Shown here: piece by piece, positions 14,985-22,311 of the stretch | How positions within the stretch are numbered: position 1 is the first letter of the stretch | Layout of the letters: each line of letters opens with the position of its first letter | Source of the DNA: Clostridia bacterium | GTDB lineage: Bacteria; Bacillota; Clostridia; Peptostreptococcales; Acidaminobacteraceae | Reading direction: 5' to 3' | Assembly (NCBI GenBank): GCA_014859095.1 | Contig: JACUUV010000028.1 | Coordinates: 1-37,387, forward strand | Length of the DNA: 37,387 nucleotides | Position numbers and translations under genes: made by a program | The notes under the pieces: model-generated | Database searches by the model: none | Seen by the model: the letters and a program-made list of their open reading frames with translations, nothing else | Told to the model about the DNA's origin: nothing

Positions 14985-16898
14985 TCATAAATTTTCGAGC
15001 ATTTCGTCCAGCTGCATGTAAAGTGCATTCAGACCATCCTTGAGTTGAACGATTTCCCTTTGGACTTCAAGTGAACGCTCTGGGTCTGAAAAGACGCTCT
15101 CATCGCATAGAGATAACTCCAGACTGTGAAGGTCATCTTCAAGGGATTCAATCTCTTCTTCAAGTGAACCAAGTGCTGCGCGCTTTCTTTTCTCTGCAAT
15201 CAAGAGCTCTTTCTCGCGTTTTTGCTGGTCTTTTTGTTTGGTTTTTGAGAGTGCGGGTTTTTCCTCCATCGGATTATCAAAAATTAAATGCTCGCTTTTC
15301 TTTTCTTGGTAGTAATCGTAGTTCCCCCAGTAGACGATCAATCCTTCAGGCGTCATCTCAAATATTTTTGAGCATATTTTGTTCAGGAAGTACCTATCGT
15401 GCGAAATGGAGACCAGCGTACCATCATAACCGAGCAGAGCATCCTCGAGGGTTTCTTTGGAATAGAGGTCGAGGTGGTTGGTCGGTTCATCCAGAAACAG
15501 TATGTTGGATGTGGAAAGCATGAGCTTGAGCAGTGAAACACGGCTGCGTTCACCACCACTGAGTTGATTGATTTTCTTTTCAATGTCATCGTTTGAGAAA
15601 AGAAATGCACCAAGCAGTGAACGGACTTCAGTCAGCGTCAGCGTGGGATTGTCATCGTGAATCTCCTCGAGGATTGACTTTTCAAGATGTAGGTTTCGAA
15701 GTTCCTGATCGTAATATCCAGGCGTGACATGATGACCCCAAGTGATTTTGCCCTCGTCTGGTTCGAGCTGAGATATCAGTATTTTGAATAGGGTGGTCTT
15801 GCCCACGCCATTTGGTCCAATGAGTCCGATGCGTTCGCCTTTATAGATTTCAAAGGAAACATTTTCAAAAACTTTGAGATGGTCGTAAGTTTTTTTCAGG
15901 TCTTCAACCTTTAGGACGTCTTTACCACTTTTTGAACCGGCTTTCAGATCGATTTTGAAATGGGATTTGAATAGTTTCGGACGTTCAAGTGGTGCGGTGT
16001 GTGCCAGCCTTTTTTCTCTGGATTTCGCCCGTTTGGCGAGTTTTTCTGTGCCGTGCCCTTTGAAGCGTCTGATGATCTCTTCTTGCTTTTGGATTTCTTT
16101 GCTTTGAACCTCAAATCGTTTGAGATCCGCTTCATACTGAATGTTCTTTTGATGTATGAAATGGGTATAATTGCCGGTATACTCCATGAGTTCACCCGAT
16201 TCGATCTCGAAAATTTTAGTCGCCACCTGATCGAGGAAATAACGGTCGTGGGAGATCATTACTATTGTTCCGGTGTAATCTTTGAGATAGTTCTCAAGCC
16301 ATTTGATGGCGTCGATATCCAGGTGGTTGGTCGGCTCGTCCAAAAATAGGATGTCGGGTTGCTTAAGGAGCAATCTGGCGATGCCAATTCGTGACTTTTG
16401 CCCCCCGCTGAGTTGATTGATGGGTTTGTGATGATCGATTTCTTCAAAGCCAAGACCATTGAGAATGCCTCTGATCCGGCTGCCGACGGCGTATCCGTCC
16501 ATGGCTTCGAATCGCTCTTGTGCCAGCGTGTATTGATCGAAAATTCTTTTCTGATCTTCAGGCTGAATATTTTTCATCTCGATTTCGAGTGCCCGGAGCT
16601 GCTTTTCAACTTCGAACACATCGGCGTAGATCTCCTCGCAGTAGTCAAATGCGGAAATGGTCAGGTCTATGCGGGTGTTCTGTTCCAAATACCCGATGGT
16701 CATGTCTTTAGATATGAAAATTTCTCCATCATCTTTGGACTCGATGCCCGTTAGAATTTTAATTAACGTGGTTTTTCCCGCACCATTGACACCAATCAGT
16801 CCGACTTTGTCGCCAACGCTGATTGTAAAGCTGATATCTTCGAGAATTGTCTCTATGCCGTATGATTTATGGATATTATTGCAAGATAATGCTATCAT
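14985..16898 (-). CDS. ABC-F family ATPase (YdiF/Uup-like)
   Basis: A 637-residue soluble protein with two ABC cassettes and no membrane domain. Cassette 1 has GVNGAGKTTLIK (about residue 34) and LSGGQKSRIGIARLL. Cassette 2 has GPNGVGKTTLFK (about 355) and LSGGERSRVSLLKLM. Both have FLDEPTNHLDI/L Walker B segments. A charged linker joins them, and the C-terminal 80 residues form a coiled coil (KREKELLIAEKRKRA onward). ABC-F proteins act on the ribosome in translation quality control or antibiotic protection; which applies here cannot be decided. The second ATG (16896-16898) is chosen because GAGGCG is spaced for it. The gene is divergent from rex. Confidence 0.9.
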   Translation of the reverse strand: MIALSCNNIHKSYGIETILEDISFTISVGDKVGLIGVNGAGKTTLIKILTGIESKDDGEIFISKDMTIGYLEQNTRIDLTISAFDYCEEIYADVFEVEKQLRALEIEMKNIQPEDQKRIFDQYTLAQERFEAMDGYAVGSRIRGILNGLGFEEIDHHKPINQLSGGQKSRIGIARLLLKQPDILFLDEPTNHLDIDAIKWLENYLKDYTGTIVMISHDRYFLDQVATKIFEIESGELMEYTGNYTHFIHQKNIQYEADLKRFEVQSKEIQKQEEIIRRFKGHGTEKLAKRAKSREKRLAHTAPLERPKLFKSHFKIDLKAGSKSGKDVLKVEDLKKTYDHLKVFENVSFEIYKGERIGLIGPNGVGKTTLFKILISQLEPDEGKITWGHHVTPGYYDQELRNLHLEKSILEEIHDDNPTLTLTEVRSLLGAFLFSNDDIEKKINQLSGGERSRVSLLKLMLSTSNILFLDEPTNHLDLYSKETLEDALLGYDGTLVSISHDRYFLNKICSKIFEMTPEGLIVYWGNYDYYQEKKSEHLIFDNPMEEKPALSKTKQKDQQKREKELLIAEKRKRAALGSLEEEIESLEDDLHSLELSLCDESVFSDPERSLEVQREIVQLKDGLNALYMQLDEMLENL

Positions 16899-16949
16899 TT
16901 TTCGCCTCATTCTAAAAAGTGGATGAAAGATTGTTAAATACTACTAGAT

Positions 16950-16978
16950 ATTATATCCCAAATATCATAAAATAAAAA
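16950..16978 (-). promoter_or_regulatory. Possible promoter of the ABC-F gene
   Basis: On the minus strand TATAAT (16950-16955) with a weak TTTTTA 17 nt upstream (16973-16978). Only the -10 is convincing. Confidence 0.35.
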
Positions 16979-17014
16979 GTAGATGAAAATTGGAATGTGA
17001 GAGTTGTTATTAAT

Positions 17015-17044
17015 TTGACATTCTTTTTTCTGGAGTGGTATAAT
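17015..17044 (+). promoter_or_regulatory. Putative promoter of rex
   Basis: Consensus TTGACA at 17015-17020, 18-nt spacer, TATAAT at 17039-17044. No complete Rex operator (TTGTTAA-N4-TTAACAA type) was seen here. Confidence 0.75.
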
Positions 17045-17083
17045 GAAGTTGAGTTTATACACATTTAAACGACGAGGTGAATT

Positions 17084-17713
17084 ATGAAAGACAAGAACAT
17101 ATCTGTGGCGGTGATTAGACGTCTGCCTAAGTACCATCGTTATTTAAAGGAACTGTTGGATAAGGACATCCGTAGAATATCGTCGAAAGAACTGAGTTCG
17201 ATCATAGGATTTACTGCATCACAAATTCGTCAGGATCTCAATAATTTTGGTGGTTTTGGCCAACAAGGTTATGGGTATAACGTAGAAGATTTGTACTCGG
17301 AGATCAGTAAGATTCTAGGACTTACACGAAAATACAACGTCGTTATTGTCGGGGCGGGGAACCTTGGTCAAGCACTGGCCAATTACGCAAGCTTCGGACG
17401 TTTGGGATTTGACCTGAAGGCGCTGTTCGATATCAATCCCAAGTTCATGGGACTCAAGATCAATGATGTGGAAGTGCTGGATATGGATAAATTCGAATCG
17501 TTTGTCAATGAGAACAATGTTGAAATTGTCTATATTTGCACGAGTAGAGCAGGCGCACAGGACGTTGCGGATCACATACAAAAGACCAATGTCAAAGCGA
17601 TATGGAATTTTGCACCGATCGACCTGAAGGTCAAAGAAGATATCATTGTGGAAAATGTACATTTGATAGACAATTTATTGACTGTATCTTATTTCTTGAA
17701 AGAAAATCAATAA
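17084..17713 (+). CDS. rex: Redox-sensing transcriptional repressor Rex
   Basis: A 209-residue homodimeric repressor that senses the NADH/NAD+ ratio. The winged-helix domain (residues 1-80) includes SSIIGFTASQIRQDLNNFG and the GGFGQQGYGYNV signature. The Rossmann domain begins VVIVGAGNLGQALANY (about residues 86-101), followed by the dinucleotide-contacting DINPKFMG and the WNFAPIDL segment typical of clostridial forms. Rex usually controls fermentation and NADH-reoxidation genes, which fits the thiolase downstream and the amino-acid catabolism genes nearby. It is monocistronic with a strong promoter and terminator. Confidence 0.97.
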   Translation: MKDKNISVAVIRRLPKYHRYLKELLDKDIRRISSKELSSIIGFTASQIRQDLNNFGGFGQQGYGYNVEDLYSEISKILGLTRKYNVVIVGAGNLGQALANYASFGRLGFDLKALFDINPKFMGLKINDVEVLDMDKFESFVNENNVEIVYICTSRAGAQDVADHIQKTNVKAIWNFAPIDLKVKEDIIVENVHLIDNLLTVSYFLKENQ

Positions 17714-17730
17714 AATTTCAGTAATAAGTG

Positions 17731-17760
17731 GGACGGGGCGTGACCTCGTCCTTTTTTTTT
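17731..17760 (+). terminator. Rho-independent terminator of rex
   Basis: GGACG pairs with CGTCC, with GG/CC inside, followed by nine T. Confidence 0.85.
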
Positions 17761-17810
17761 GGTAAAATAGAGTTTAGGGATTGCACTAAAATTAATGGGA
17801 GGAACAGAAA

Positions 17811-18989
17811 ATGAAAGAAGTAGTAATAGTAAGTGCGGTAAGAACCGCAGTGGGTGCCTTCGGTGGCACACTTAAAGATGTGACACCTGCCGAACTTGGC
17901 GCTGTCGTCATCAAAGAAGCACTTGGTAAAATCAATCTTGCAGCTGAAAAAGTCGATGAGGTATTGTTGGGATCAGTACTTCAAGGCGGTTACGGACAAG
18001 GTGTGGCAAGACAGGCATGGATCAAGAACGGTTATCCGGTAGAAGTACCTTGTACAACAGTAAACATGATCTGCGGATCGGGACTTAAGACAGTTTCACT
18101 CGCTGTTCAATCGATTCAGACTGGTGACAACGATATCGTCATCGCCGGCGGAACAGAAAATATGAGTATGGCACCATACCTGCTCAAAACAGGACGTTGG
18201 GGTCAAAGAATGGGCAATGGCGAACTTTATGACGTAATGGTCATGGATGGTCTTTGGGACGCATTCAACAACTACCACATGGGTGTCACCGCAGAGAACA
18301 TAGTAGAAAAATGGGGCGTCACCAGAGAAGAGCAAGATGACGTGGCATACAACTCACAGCGCAAAGCTGCGGCGGCTAGAGCTAACGGAAGATTCAAAGA
18401 TGAAATCGTACCGGTTATAATTCCACAAAGAAAAGGTGATCCAATCGTATTTGATGCGGATGAATATATAAAAGAAACAACACCAGAGAAGCTTTCGGCT
18501 CTCAGACCGGCATTCAAAAAAAACGGTACAGTCACTGCTGGCAACGCATCTGGAATCAACGATGGCGCTTCAGTAGTCGTGGTCATGAGCAAAGAGAAAG
18601 CGGATGAACTTGGCCTTAAACCACTTTGTACCATAGTATCTCATGCGTCTGCAGGTGTGGCCCCTGAAATCATGGGCATCGGACCAGTTCCCGCTACAAA
18701 GAAAGCACTTGCAAAAGCAAACCTAAAAGTTGAAGACCTGGATCTTGTGGAAGCCAATGAAGCGTTCGCGGCTCAATTTATTGCAGTAGGCAGAGAACTC
18801 GGATTCAACCAGGATATCGTGAATGTCAACGGTGGAGCCATAGCAATCGGTCATCCAATCGGAGCGTCGGGCAATAGAATCTTTGTCACGTTGATCCATG
18901 AGCTCATCAAACGTGACGGCAAATATGGACTTGCGACACTTTGCATCGGTGGCGGCATGGGCGAAGCCATCATTATAAAAAGAGATTAA
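17811..18989 (+). CDS. Acetyl-CoA C-acetyltransferase (thiolase)
   Basis: A 392-residue thiolase joining or cleaving two acetyl-CoA with acetoacetyl-CoA. The acyl-accepting Cys88 lies in [13 protein letters not shown]. His348 ([12 protein letters not shown]) and Cys378 ([12 protein letters not shown]) complete the catalytic set, and [10 protein letters not shown] (about 313) is intact. The length is standard for the biosynthetic/degradative type II group. GGGAGGAA supports the ATG. No hydroxybutyryl-CoA or crotonase genes are adjacent. The MarR-like gene begins one base after the stop, so the two are co-transcribed. Confidence 0.95.
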   Translation: MKEVVIVSAVRTAVGAFGGTLKDVTPAELGAVVIKEALGKINLAAEKVDEVLLGSVLQGGYGQGVARQAWIKNGYPVEVPCTTVNMICGSGLKTVSLAVQSIQTGDNDIVIAGGTENMSMAPYLLKTGRWGQRMGNGELYDVMVMDGLWDAFNNYHMGVTAENIVEKWGVTREEQDDVAYNSQRKAAAARANGRFKDEIVPVIIPQRKGDPIVFDADEYIKETTPEKLSALRPAFKKNGTVTAGNASGINDGASVVVVMSKEKADELGLKPLCTIVSHASAGVAPEIMGIGPVPATKKALAKANLKVEDLDLVEANEAFAAQFIAVGRELGFNQDIVNVNGGAIAIGHPIGASGNRIFVTLIHELIKRDGKYGLATLCIGGGMGEAIIIKRD

Positions 18990-18990
18990 A

Positions 18991-19443
18991 ATGGCCAACT
19001 ATTCAAGAGAAATTGCTCACATGTTGGATCGGTTATACACAAAAATATTGTCACAGGATAAAAATGGTTATTTTAAGAATGACATAGTCCTGCGATTGAA
19101 TTTGATGGAACTGATCATAATCAAAAGAGTGGGTGAAGCCGAGACAATCCGACTCAATATGTTGATCGATGCACTTGAAATTGATCGAAATCTCGTCACT
19201 CAGGCCATCAAAAAACTGTGTTCAATGAAAATAGCCCAGAAAAACAAGGATCCTGAAGATGGCAGAGGTCAATGTATCTCGCTGCTACCGGCAGGTCATG
19301 CGATTCATGGTCAGATTCTTGAACTCCAAAAAGATGAACTCGACTTCATACTCAGCGATGTCACCATCAACGAGGAAAAGACAATCCTCAAGTTCATCAG
19401 CAAGATGGTCCAGTACCACACGGAAAAATTTGAAATCAAATAA
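18991..19443 (+). CDS. MarR-like winged-helix regulator
   Basis: A 150-residue protein. The central region (about residues 35-105) reads as a MarR-type winged helix: NLMELIIIKRVGEAETIRLNMLIDAL, with recognition helix IDRNLVTQAIKKLCSMKIAQ and a wing KNKDPEDGRGQCISLL. N- and C-terminal helices would form the dimer interface. It starts one nucleotide after the thiolase stop, with no separate ribosome binding site seen, so translation is probably coupled. A role in controlling the thiolase transcript is plausible by position only. Confidence 0.75.
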   Translation: MANYSREIAHMLDRLYTKILSQDKNGYFKNDIVLRLNLMELIIIKRVGEAETIRLNMLIDALEIDRNLVTQAIKKLCSMKIAQKNKDPEDGRGQCISLLPAGHAIHGQILELQKDELDFILSDVTINEEKTILKFISKMVQYHTEKFEIK

Positions 19444-19452
19444 CTCAGGCGG

Positions 19453-19482
19453 CATCTCCAGTTTCTGGGGATGTCGTTTTTT
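19453..19482 (+). terminator. Rho-independent terminator of the thiolase operon
   Basis: CATCTCCAG pairs with CTGGGGATG (one G-U) around TTT, followed by TCGTTTTTT. Confidence 0.85.
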
Positions 19483-19512
19483 CACTATTGAGTCCAATGA
19501 GAGGAGCCTGTG

Positions 19513-20133
19513 ATGACAGCATTCGTACGCGCAAAAAACACCATACTTGAAATCGCAAAAACCAGCGATAAACAATTGATCATCGCAATCGACGGCAATT
19601 GTGGCAGCGGTAAAAGCACCCTGGCAAGCAAACTTGCAAATGCTCTGGATGCGAATCTTTTCCATATGGATGACTTTTATTTGCCTGAAATCATGAAAAC
19701 TGAGGAGCGCATGGCCGAACCTGGTGGCAATGTCGATTATGAACGGTTTAAAAATGAGGTGATGGTCCCTTTGCTTGCCGGATCAAGTTTTATGTATCGA
19801 AAATTCTCGTGTCAGGTTCAGGGTCTTGGCGAGTCCGTCTTTGTGACGCCTAAGAGGATCAATATTGTCGAAGGCGCCTATGCACTGCATCCGGACCTTA
19901 TCTATGCTTACGACCTCAAAGTGTTCATGTCCCATGATTATAAGACCCAGTGCGACCGCATCATGAAACGCAATGGTCCAGAGAAGCTGAAAACTTTCAT
20001 CGAAAAATGGATTCCACTGGAGAACAGATACTTCGAAGCACTTGGAATCAAAGAGAAGTGCGACCTTGTAATTGACACAGGTACCGATTGGGGACAGGGA
20101 GCAGGGAATGCAGGAAGAGCAGGAAAGGATTAA
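19513..20133 (+). CDS. Uridine kinase-like P-loop kinase with repeat-derived C-terminus
   Basis: A 206-residue protein of the uridine kinase/phosphoribulokinase group. AIDGNCGSGKSTLASKLA (about residues 26-43) is the Walker A loop, HMDDFYLPE (about 53) the substrate-binding region, NIVEGAYALHP (about 118) the Walker B-like segment, and KWIPLENRYFE near 177 is the lid and C-terminal part. The normal domain ends at CDLVIDTG; from about residue 190 the reading frame runs into the dispersed repeat at 20079-20098 and continues as a Gly/Ala-rich tail to residue 206. ATG 19513 fits GAGGAG at 19501-19506 better than GTG 19510. The phosphate acceptor is unknown. Confidence 0.82.
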   Translation: MTAFVRAKNTILEIAKTSDKQLIIAIDGNCGSGKSTLASKLANALDANLFHMDDFYLPEIMKTEERMAEPGGNVDYERFKNEVMVPLLAGSSFMYRKFSCQVQGLGESVFVTPKRINIVEGAYALHPDLIYAYDLKVFMSHDYKTQCDRIMKRNGPEKLKTFIEKWIPLENRYFEALGIKEKCDLVIDTGTDWGQGAGNAGRAGKD

Positions 20134-20152
20134 GGTCAAAGTCAAGGTCAAA
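20079..20152. repeat. Dispersed repeat composite at the 3' end of the kinase gene
   Basis: AGGTACCGATTGGGGACAGG (20079-20098) is a GGTACC head joined to the inverted CCCCAAT block of the RAYT-type repeat. Next come a purine-rich CAGGAAGAGCAGGAAAGG block (20112-20129) and the hexamers AAGGTC-AAAGTC-AAGGTC. The same three components occur at 11.26-11.47 kb. The first part is translated as the kinase tail. Confidence 0.75.
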
Positions 20153-20163
20153 ACAAAAAACAA

Positions 20164-20186
20164 AAAACACCCTAATCGGGTGTTTT
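20164..20186. terminator. Bidirectional terminator between kinase and ferredoxin genes
   Basis: AAAACACCC and GGGTGTTTT form a perfect 9-bp stem around TAATC. An A-rich flank on the left supplies a U-tract for the minus-strand ferredoxin transcript. Confidence 0.8.
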
Positions 20187-20203
20187 CATGCATATTGAAT
20201 TTC

Positions 20204-20368
20204 TTATTGAGGTTGTGGAGCGTCTACTGGGCAAACATTCGCACAAGCGCCACAATCGATGCAAGCATCGCTTACTACATAAATGCTGTCACCAGCCGTG
20301 ATTGCGTTTACTGGACATTCTGGCTCGCAAGCGCCACAAGAAATACAAGAATCATTAATTACGTACAT
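20204..20368 (-). CDS. 2[4Fe-4S] ferredoxin
   Basis: A 54-residue minus-strand protein from ATG 20366-20368 to TAA 20204-20206. It has two complete cluster motifs: C8-x2-C11-x2-C14-x3-C18-P and C36-x2-C39-x2-C42-x3-C46-P, with CISCGACEPECPV and CIDCGACANVCPV. It is the clostridial-type low-potential electron carrier for pyruvate and 2-oxoacid ferredoxin oxidoreductases and hydrogenase. AGGAGG lies eight bases upstream. It has its own promoter and shares a bidirectional terminator with the kinase gene. Confidence 0.96.
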   Translation of the reverse strand: MYVINDSCISCGACEPECPVNAITAGDSIYVVSDACIDCGACANVCPVDAPQPQ

Positions 20369-20420
20369 AATATAGCCTCCTTATAAATATGGGTTTGATT
20401 TCAAATTAAAATCCTAATTC

Positions 20421-20450
20421 ATTATAATAGGATAGAGTTTTATCAAACAA
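20421..20450 (-). promoter_or_regulatory. Putative ferredoxin promoter with overlapping inverted repeat
   Basis: On the minus strand: TTGTTT (20445-20450), 18-nt spacer, TATAAT (20421-20426). ATCCTA/TAGGAT (20411-20416 and 20428-20433) brackets the -10 and might be an operator. Confidence 0.5.
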
Positions 20451-20489
20451 TAGAAGAGTCACAAAATAGTCCGAAAAACGTTGCAATAC

Positions 20490-20506
20490 AATGATAATCA
20501 TTATTA
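20490..20506. promoter_or_regulatory. Fur/PerR-family-like box
   Basis: AATGATAATCATT is a perfect palindrome about one central base. TGATAATCATTATTA (20492-20506) differs by one base from the 7-1-7 Fur-type consensus TGATAAT-N-ATTATCA. It lies upstream of the ferredoxin -35 and about 90 nt upstream of the gdhA promoter. Which gene it controls is unclear. Confidence 0.5.
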
Positions 20507-20523
20507 ATTTAGCGGGACTAGAA

Positions 20524-20552
20524 GCGCCCACCGGGGCGCATTAAATTTTGTT
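20524..20552 (+). terminator. GC hairpin, terminator-like
   Basis: GCGCCC and GGGCGC form a perfect 6-bp stem around ACCG, followed by ATTAAATTTTG. It sits between the Fur-like box and the gdhA promoter with no gene before it, so it could end a short unannotated transcript. Nothing else is recognised in the 20369-20722 gap apart from the listed sites. Confidence 0.4.
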
Positions 20553-20592
20553 AATTATTGAAAAAAGTTTATAGATAAAAACTTTTATATAG

Positions 20593-20621
20593 TTTACACT
20601 ATAGTTGGAATATGTTAAAAT
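20593..20621 (+). promoter_or_regulatory. Putative gdhA promoter
   Basis: TTTACA at 20593-20598, 17-nt spacer, TAAAAT at 20616-20621 with TGT extended -10. The predicted 5' leader is about 95 nt. Confidence 0.6.
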
Positions 20622-20722
20622 TAAGTCGATTGGTACATTAGTATTTTTTTAACAATCTTTAAACTAAGTTGCCATGTCGGCTAGAGGGAGACCTCAAAAT
20701 CATTTTAAAGGAGATGTTTGAA

Positions 20723-22063
20723 ATGAAGTATATTGAAGAGGTATTTGAAGAAATTAAGAACCGCAATGCAAATGAGCCAGAATTCTTACAAGCAGTAGAA
20801 GAAGTATTCAAATCTTTGGAGCCAGTTTTGGAAAAGCATCCAGAGTATATCGAAGGTAACATTCTTGCAAGAATGGCAGAACCTGAAAGACAAATCATAT
20901 TCAGAGTACCTTGGGTTGACGATGCTGGAAACCTCAATGTCAACAGAGGATTCAGAGTTCAATTCAATGGTGCGATCGGACCTTACAAAGGCGGCATCCG
21001 TTTCCACAAATCTGTAAACATCAGTATAATGAAGTTTTTAGGATTTGAGCAAACTTTCAAAAACTCTTTAACAGGCCTTCCAATCGGTGGAGGTAAAGGT
21101 GGCTCGGACTTCAACCCATCTGGCAAGTCAGATGCAGAAGTATTGAGATTCTGCCAAAGCTTCATGACAGAATTATATAGACATATCGGTCCAGACGTAG
21201 ACGTTCCAGCTGGCGACATCGGTGTTGGCGGAAGAGAAATCGGTTACATGTATGGACAATACAGAAGAATCAAAGGCGCTTTCGAAAATGGCGTGTTCAC
21301 AGGTAAAGGCTTATCTTACGGTGGTTCATTGGTCAGACCTGAAGCTACTGGCTTCGGTGTAACATACTTCATCAGAGAAATGCTCAAAGCACAAGGCGAG
21401 ACTTTCGAAGGCAAAACTGTAGCACTTTCTGGATTTGGTAACGTAACTTGGGGTACTGCTCAAAAAGTTACTGAACTTGGCGGAAAAGTTATCACGGTTT
21501 CTGGTCCAGACGGATACGTTCTTGACGAAGCTGGTGTTGCTGGTGAAAAAATCAGTTTCTTACTTGAACTCAGATCAAGCGGAAAAGACATCGTTGCTCC
21601 TTACGCTGAGAAATTTGGCGCTAAATTCTTCCCAGGTGAAAGACCGTGGGGTGTTAAAGCCGACATCATGATTCCATGTGCAACTCAAAATGAAATCAGA
21701 TTGGAGCACGCAGAGCAAATCGTAGGCAATGGCGTTAAATATGTTTGTGAAGCGGCAAATATGCCATGTACAAACGAAGCGCTCGAATTCTTGATGGAAA
21801 AAGGCGTGATCGTTGGTCCTGCTAAAGCTGCAAATGCTGGTGGCGTTGCTACTTCAGCACTTGAAATGAGCCAAAACTCTATGCGTTATTCTTGGACTGC
21901 TGAAGAAGTTGATGCTAAGTTACAACAAATCATGAAAACAATCCATGACAATGCTGCAACTGCTGCACAAGAGTATGGTTTCGGATACAACTTGGTTGCT
22001 GGCGCAAACATCGCTGGTTTCAAAAAAGTTGCTGAAGCAATGCTTGCTCAAGGTAACTACTAA
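20723..22063 (+). CDS. gdhA: Glutamate dehydrogenase
   Basis: A 446-residue hexameric-type enzyme converting glutamate and NAD(P)+ to 2-oxoglutarate and ammonia. GPYKGGIRFH (about residue 91) and PIGGGKGGSDFNP (about 121) carry the substrate and catalytic lysines, PAGDIGVGGREIG (about 164) the catalytic Asp, and ALSGFGNVTWG (about 235) the dinucleotide-binding loop. The C-terminal GVATSALEMSQNS is intact. ATG 20723 is chosen because AAAGGAGA at 20707-20714 is correctly spaced; the upstream frame runs through the leader. Codons favour T- and A-rich choices more than the neighbours, as in highly expressed genes. It probably acts catabolically alongside histidine degradation. Coenzyme preference was not determined. 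Confidence 0.97.
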   Translation: MKYIEEVFEEIKNRNANEPEFLQAVEEVFKSLEPVLEKHPEYIEGNILARMAEPERQIIFRVPWVDDAGNLNVNRGFRVQFNGAIGPYKGGIRFHKSVNISIMKFLGFEQTFKNSLTGLPIGGGKGGSDFNPSGKSDAEVLRFCQSFMTELYRHIGPDVDVPAGDIGVGGREIGYMYGQYRRIKGAFENGVFTGKGLSYGGSLVRPEATGFGVTYFIREMLKAQGETFEGKTVALSGFGNVTWGTAQKVTELGGKVITVSGPDGYVLDEAGVAGEKISFLLELRSSGKDIVAPYAEKFGAKFFPGERPWGVKADIMIPCATQNEIRLEHAEQIVGNGVKYVCEAANMPCTNEALEFLMEKGVIVGPAKAANAGGVATSALEMSQNSMRYSWTAEEVDAKLQQIMKTIHDNAATAAQEYGFGYNLVAGANIAGFKKVAEAMLAQGNY

Positions 22064-22082
22064 TCAGATTAATCAATTATTC

Positions 22083-22112
22083 AAACCCCCTGGAGTTCAG
22101 GGGGTTTTTATT
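22083..22112 (+). terminator. Rho-independent terminator of gdhA
   Basis: AAACCCCCTG and CAGGGGGTTT form a perfect 10-bp stem around GAGTT, followed by a T-rich tract. Confidence 0.92.
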
Positions 22113-22155
22113 TTTGGACACAACCCCTAATTTAGATAACGTGCATCGGTTGCCC

Positions 22156-22210
22156 AATATTTCCGCTTCATGGAAAATTGTACCTACGCGATTTTTTGTT
22201 TCACAAAAAA
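22156..22210. repeat. Twin-hairpin repeat, copy B
   Basis: AATATTTCC pairs with GGAAAATT (one bulge), then CTACGCGA leads into TTTTTTGT-TTC-ACAAAAAA. Against copy A (11390-11437) the terminal stem pair is T-A instead of C-G, a compensated change. It lies between gdhA and the next promoter. Confidence 0.8.
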
Positions 22211-22246
22211 ATTTATGTTCAAATCACACAACGAAAAAATAATAAG

Positions 22247-22274
22247 TTGTAGAAAACAGTTGATTTGATATAAT
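22247..22274 (+). promoter_or_regulatory. Putative promoter of the PucR-type gene
   Basis: TTGTAG at 22247-22252, 16-nt spacer, TATAAT at 22269-22274 with TGA extended -10. Confidence 0.6.
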
Positions 22275-22311
22275 TGTATTATTAATAAGTAATAAACAGG
22301 GGGATAAATCT

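Noticed and set aside
16920-17083. Rex operator for autoregulation of rex
   Set aside because: Only half-site-like TTGTTA words are seen; no paired site with correct spacing.
19033-19041. Isolated TTATACACA sites (also 17055 and 31631) as DnaA targets
   Set aside because: Single occurrences are near chance expectation in AT-rich DNA, unlike the 14.4-14.6 kb cluster.
20072-20386. Plus-strand frame covering the ferredoxin locus
   Set aside because: It is antisense to a complete 2[4Fe-4S] ferredoxin with a good binding site and promoter on the minus strand.
20548-20566. Rex operator upstream of gdhA
   Set aside because: TTGTTAA is a perfect left half but the right half does not match TTAACAA.
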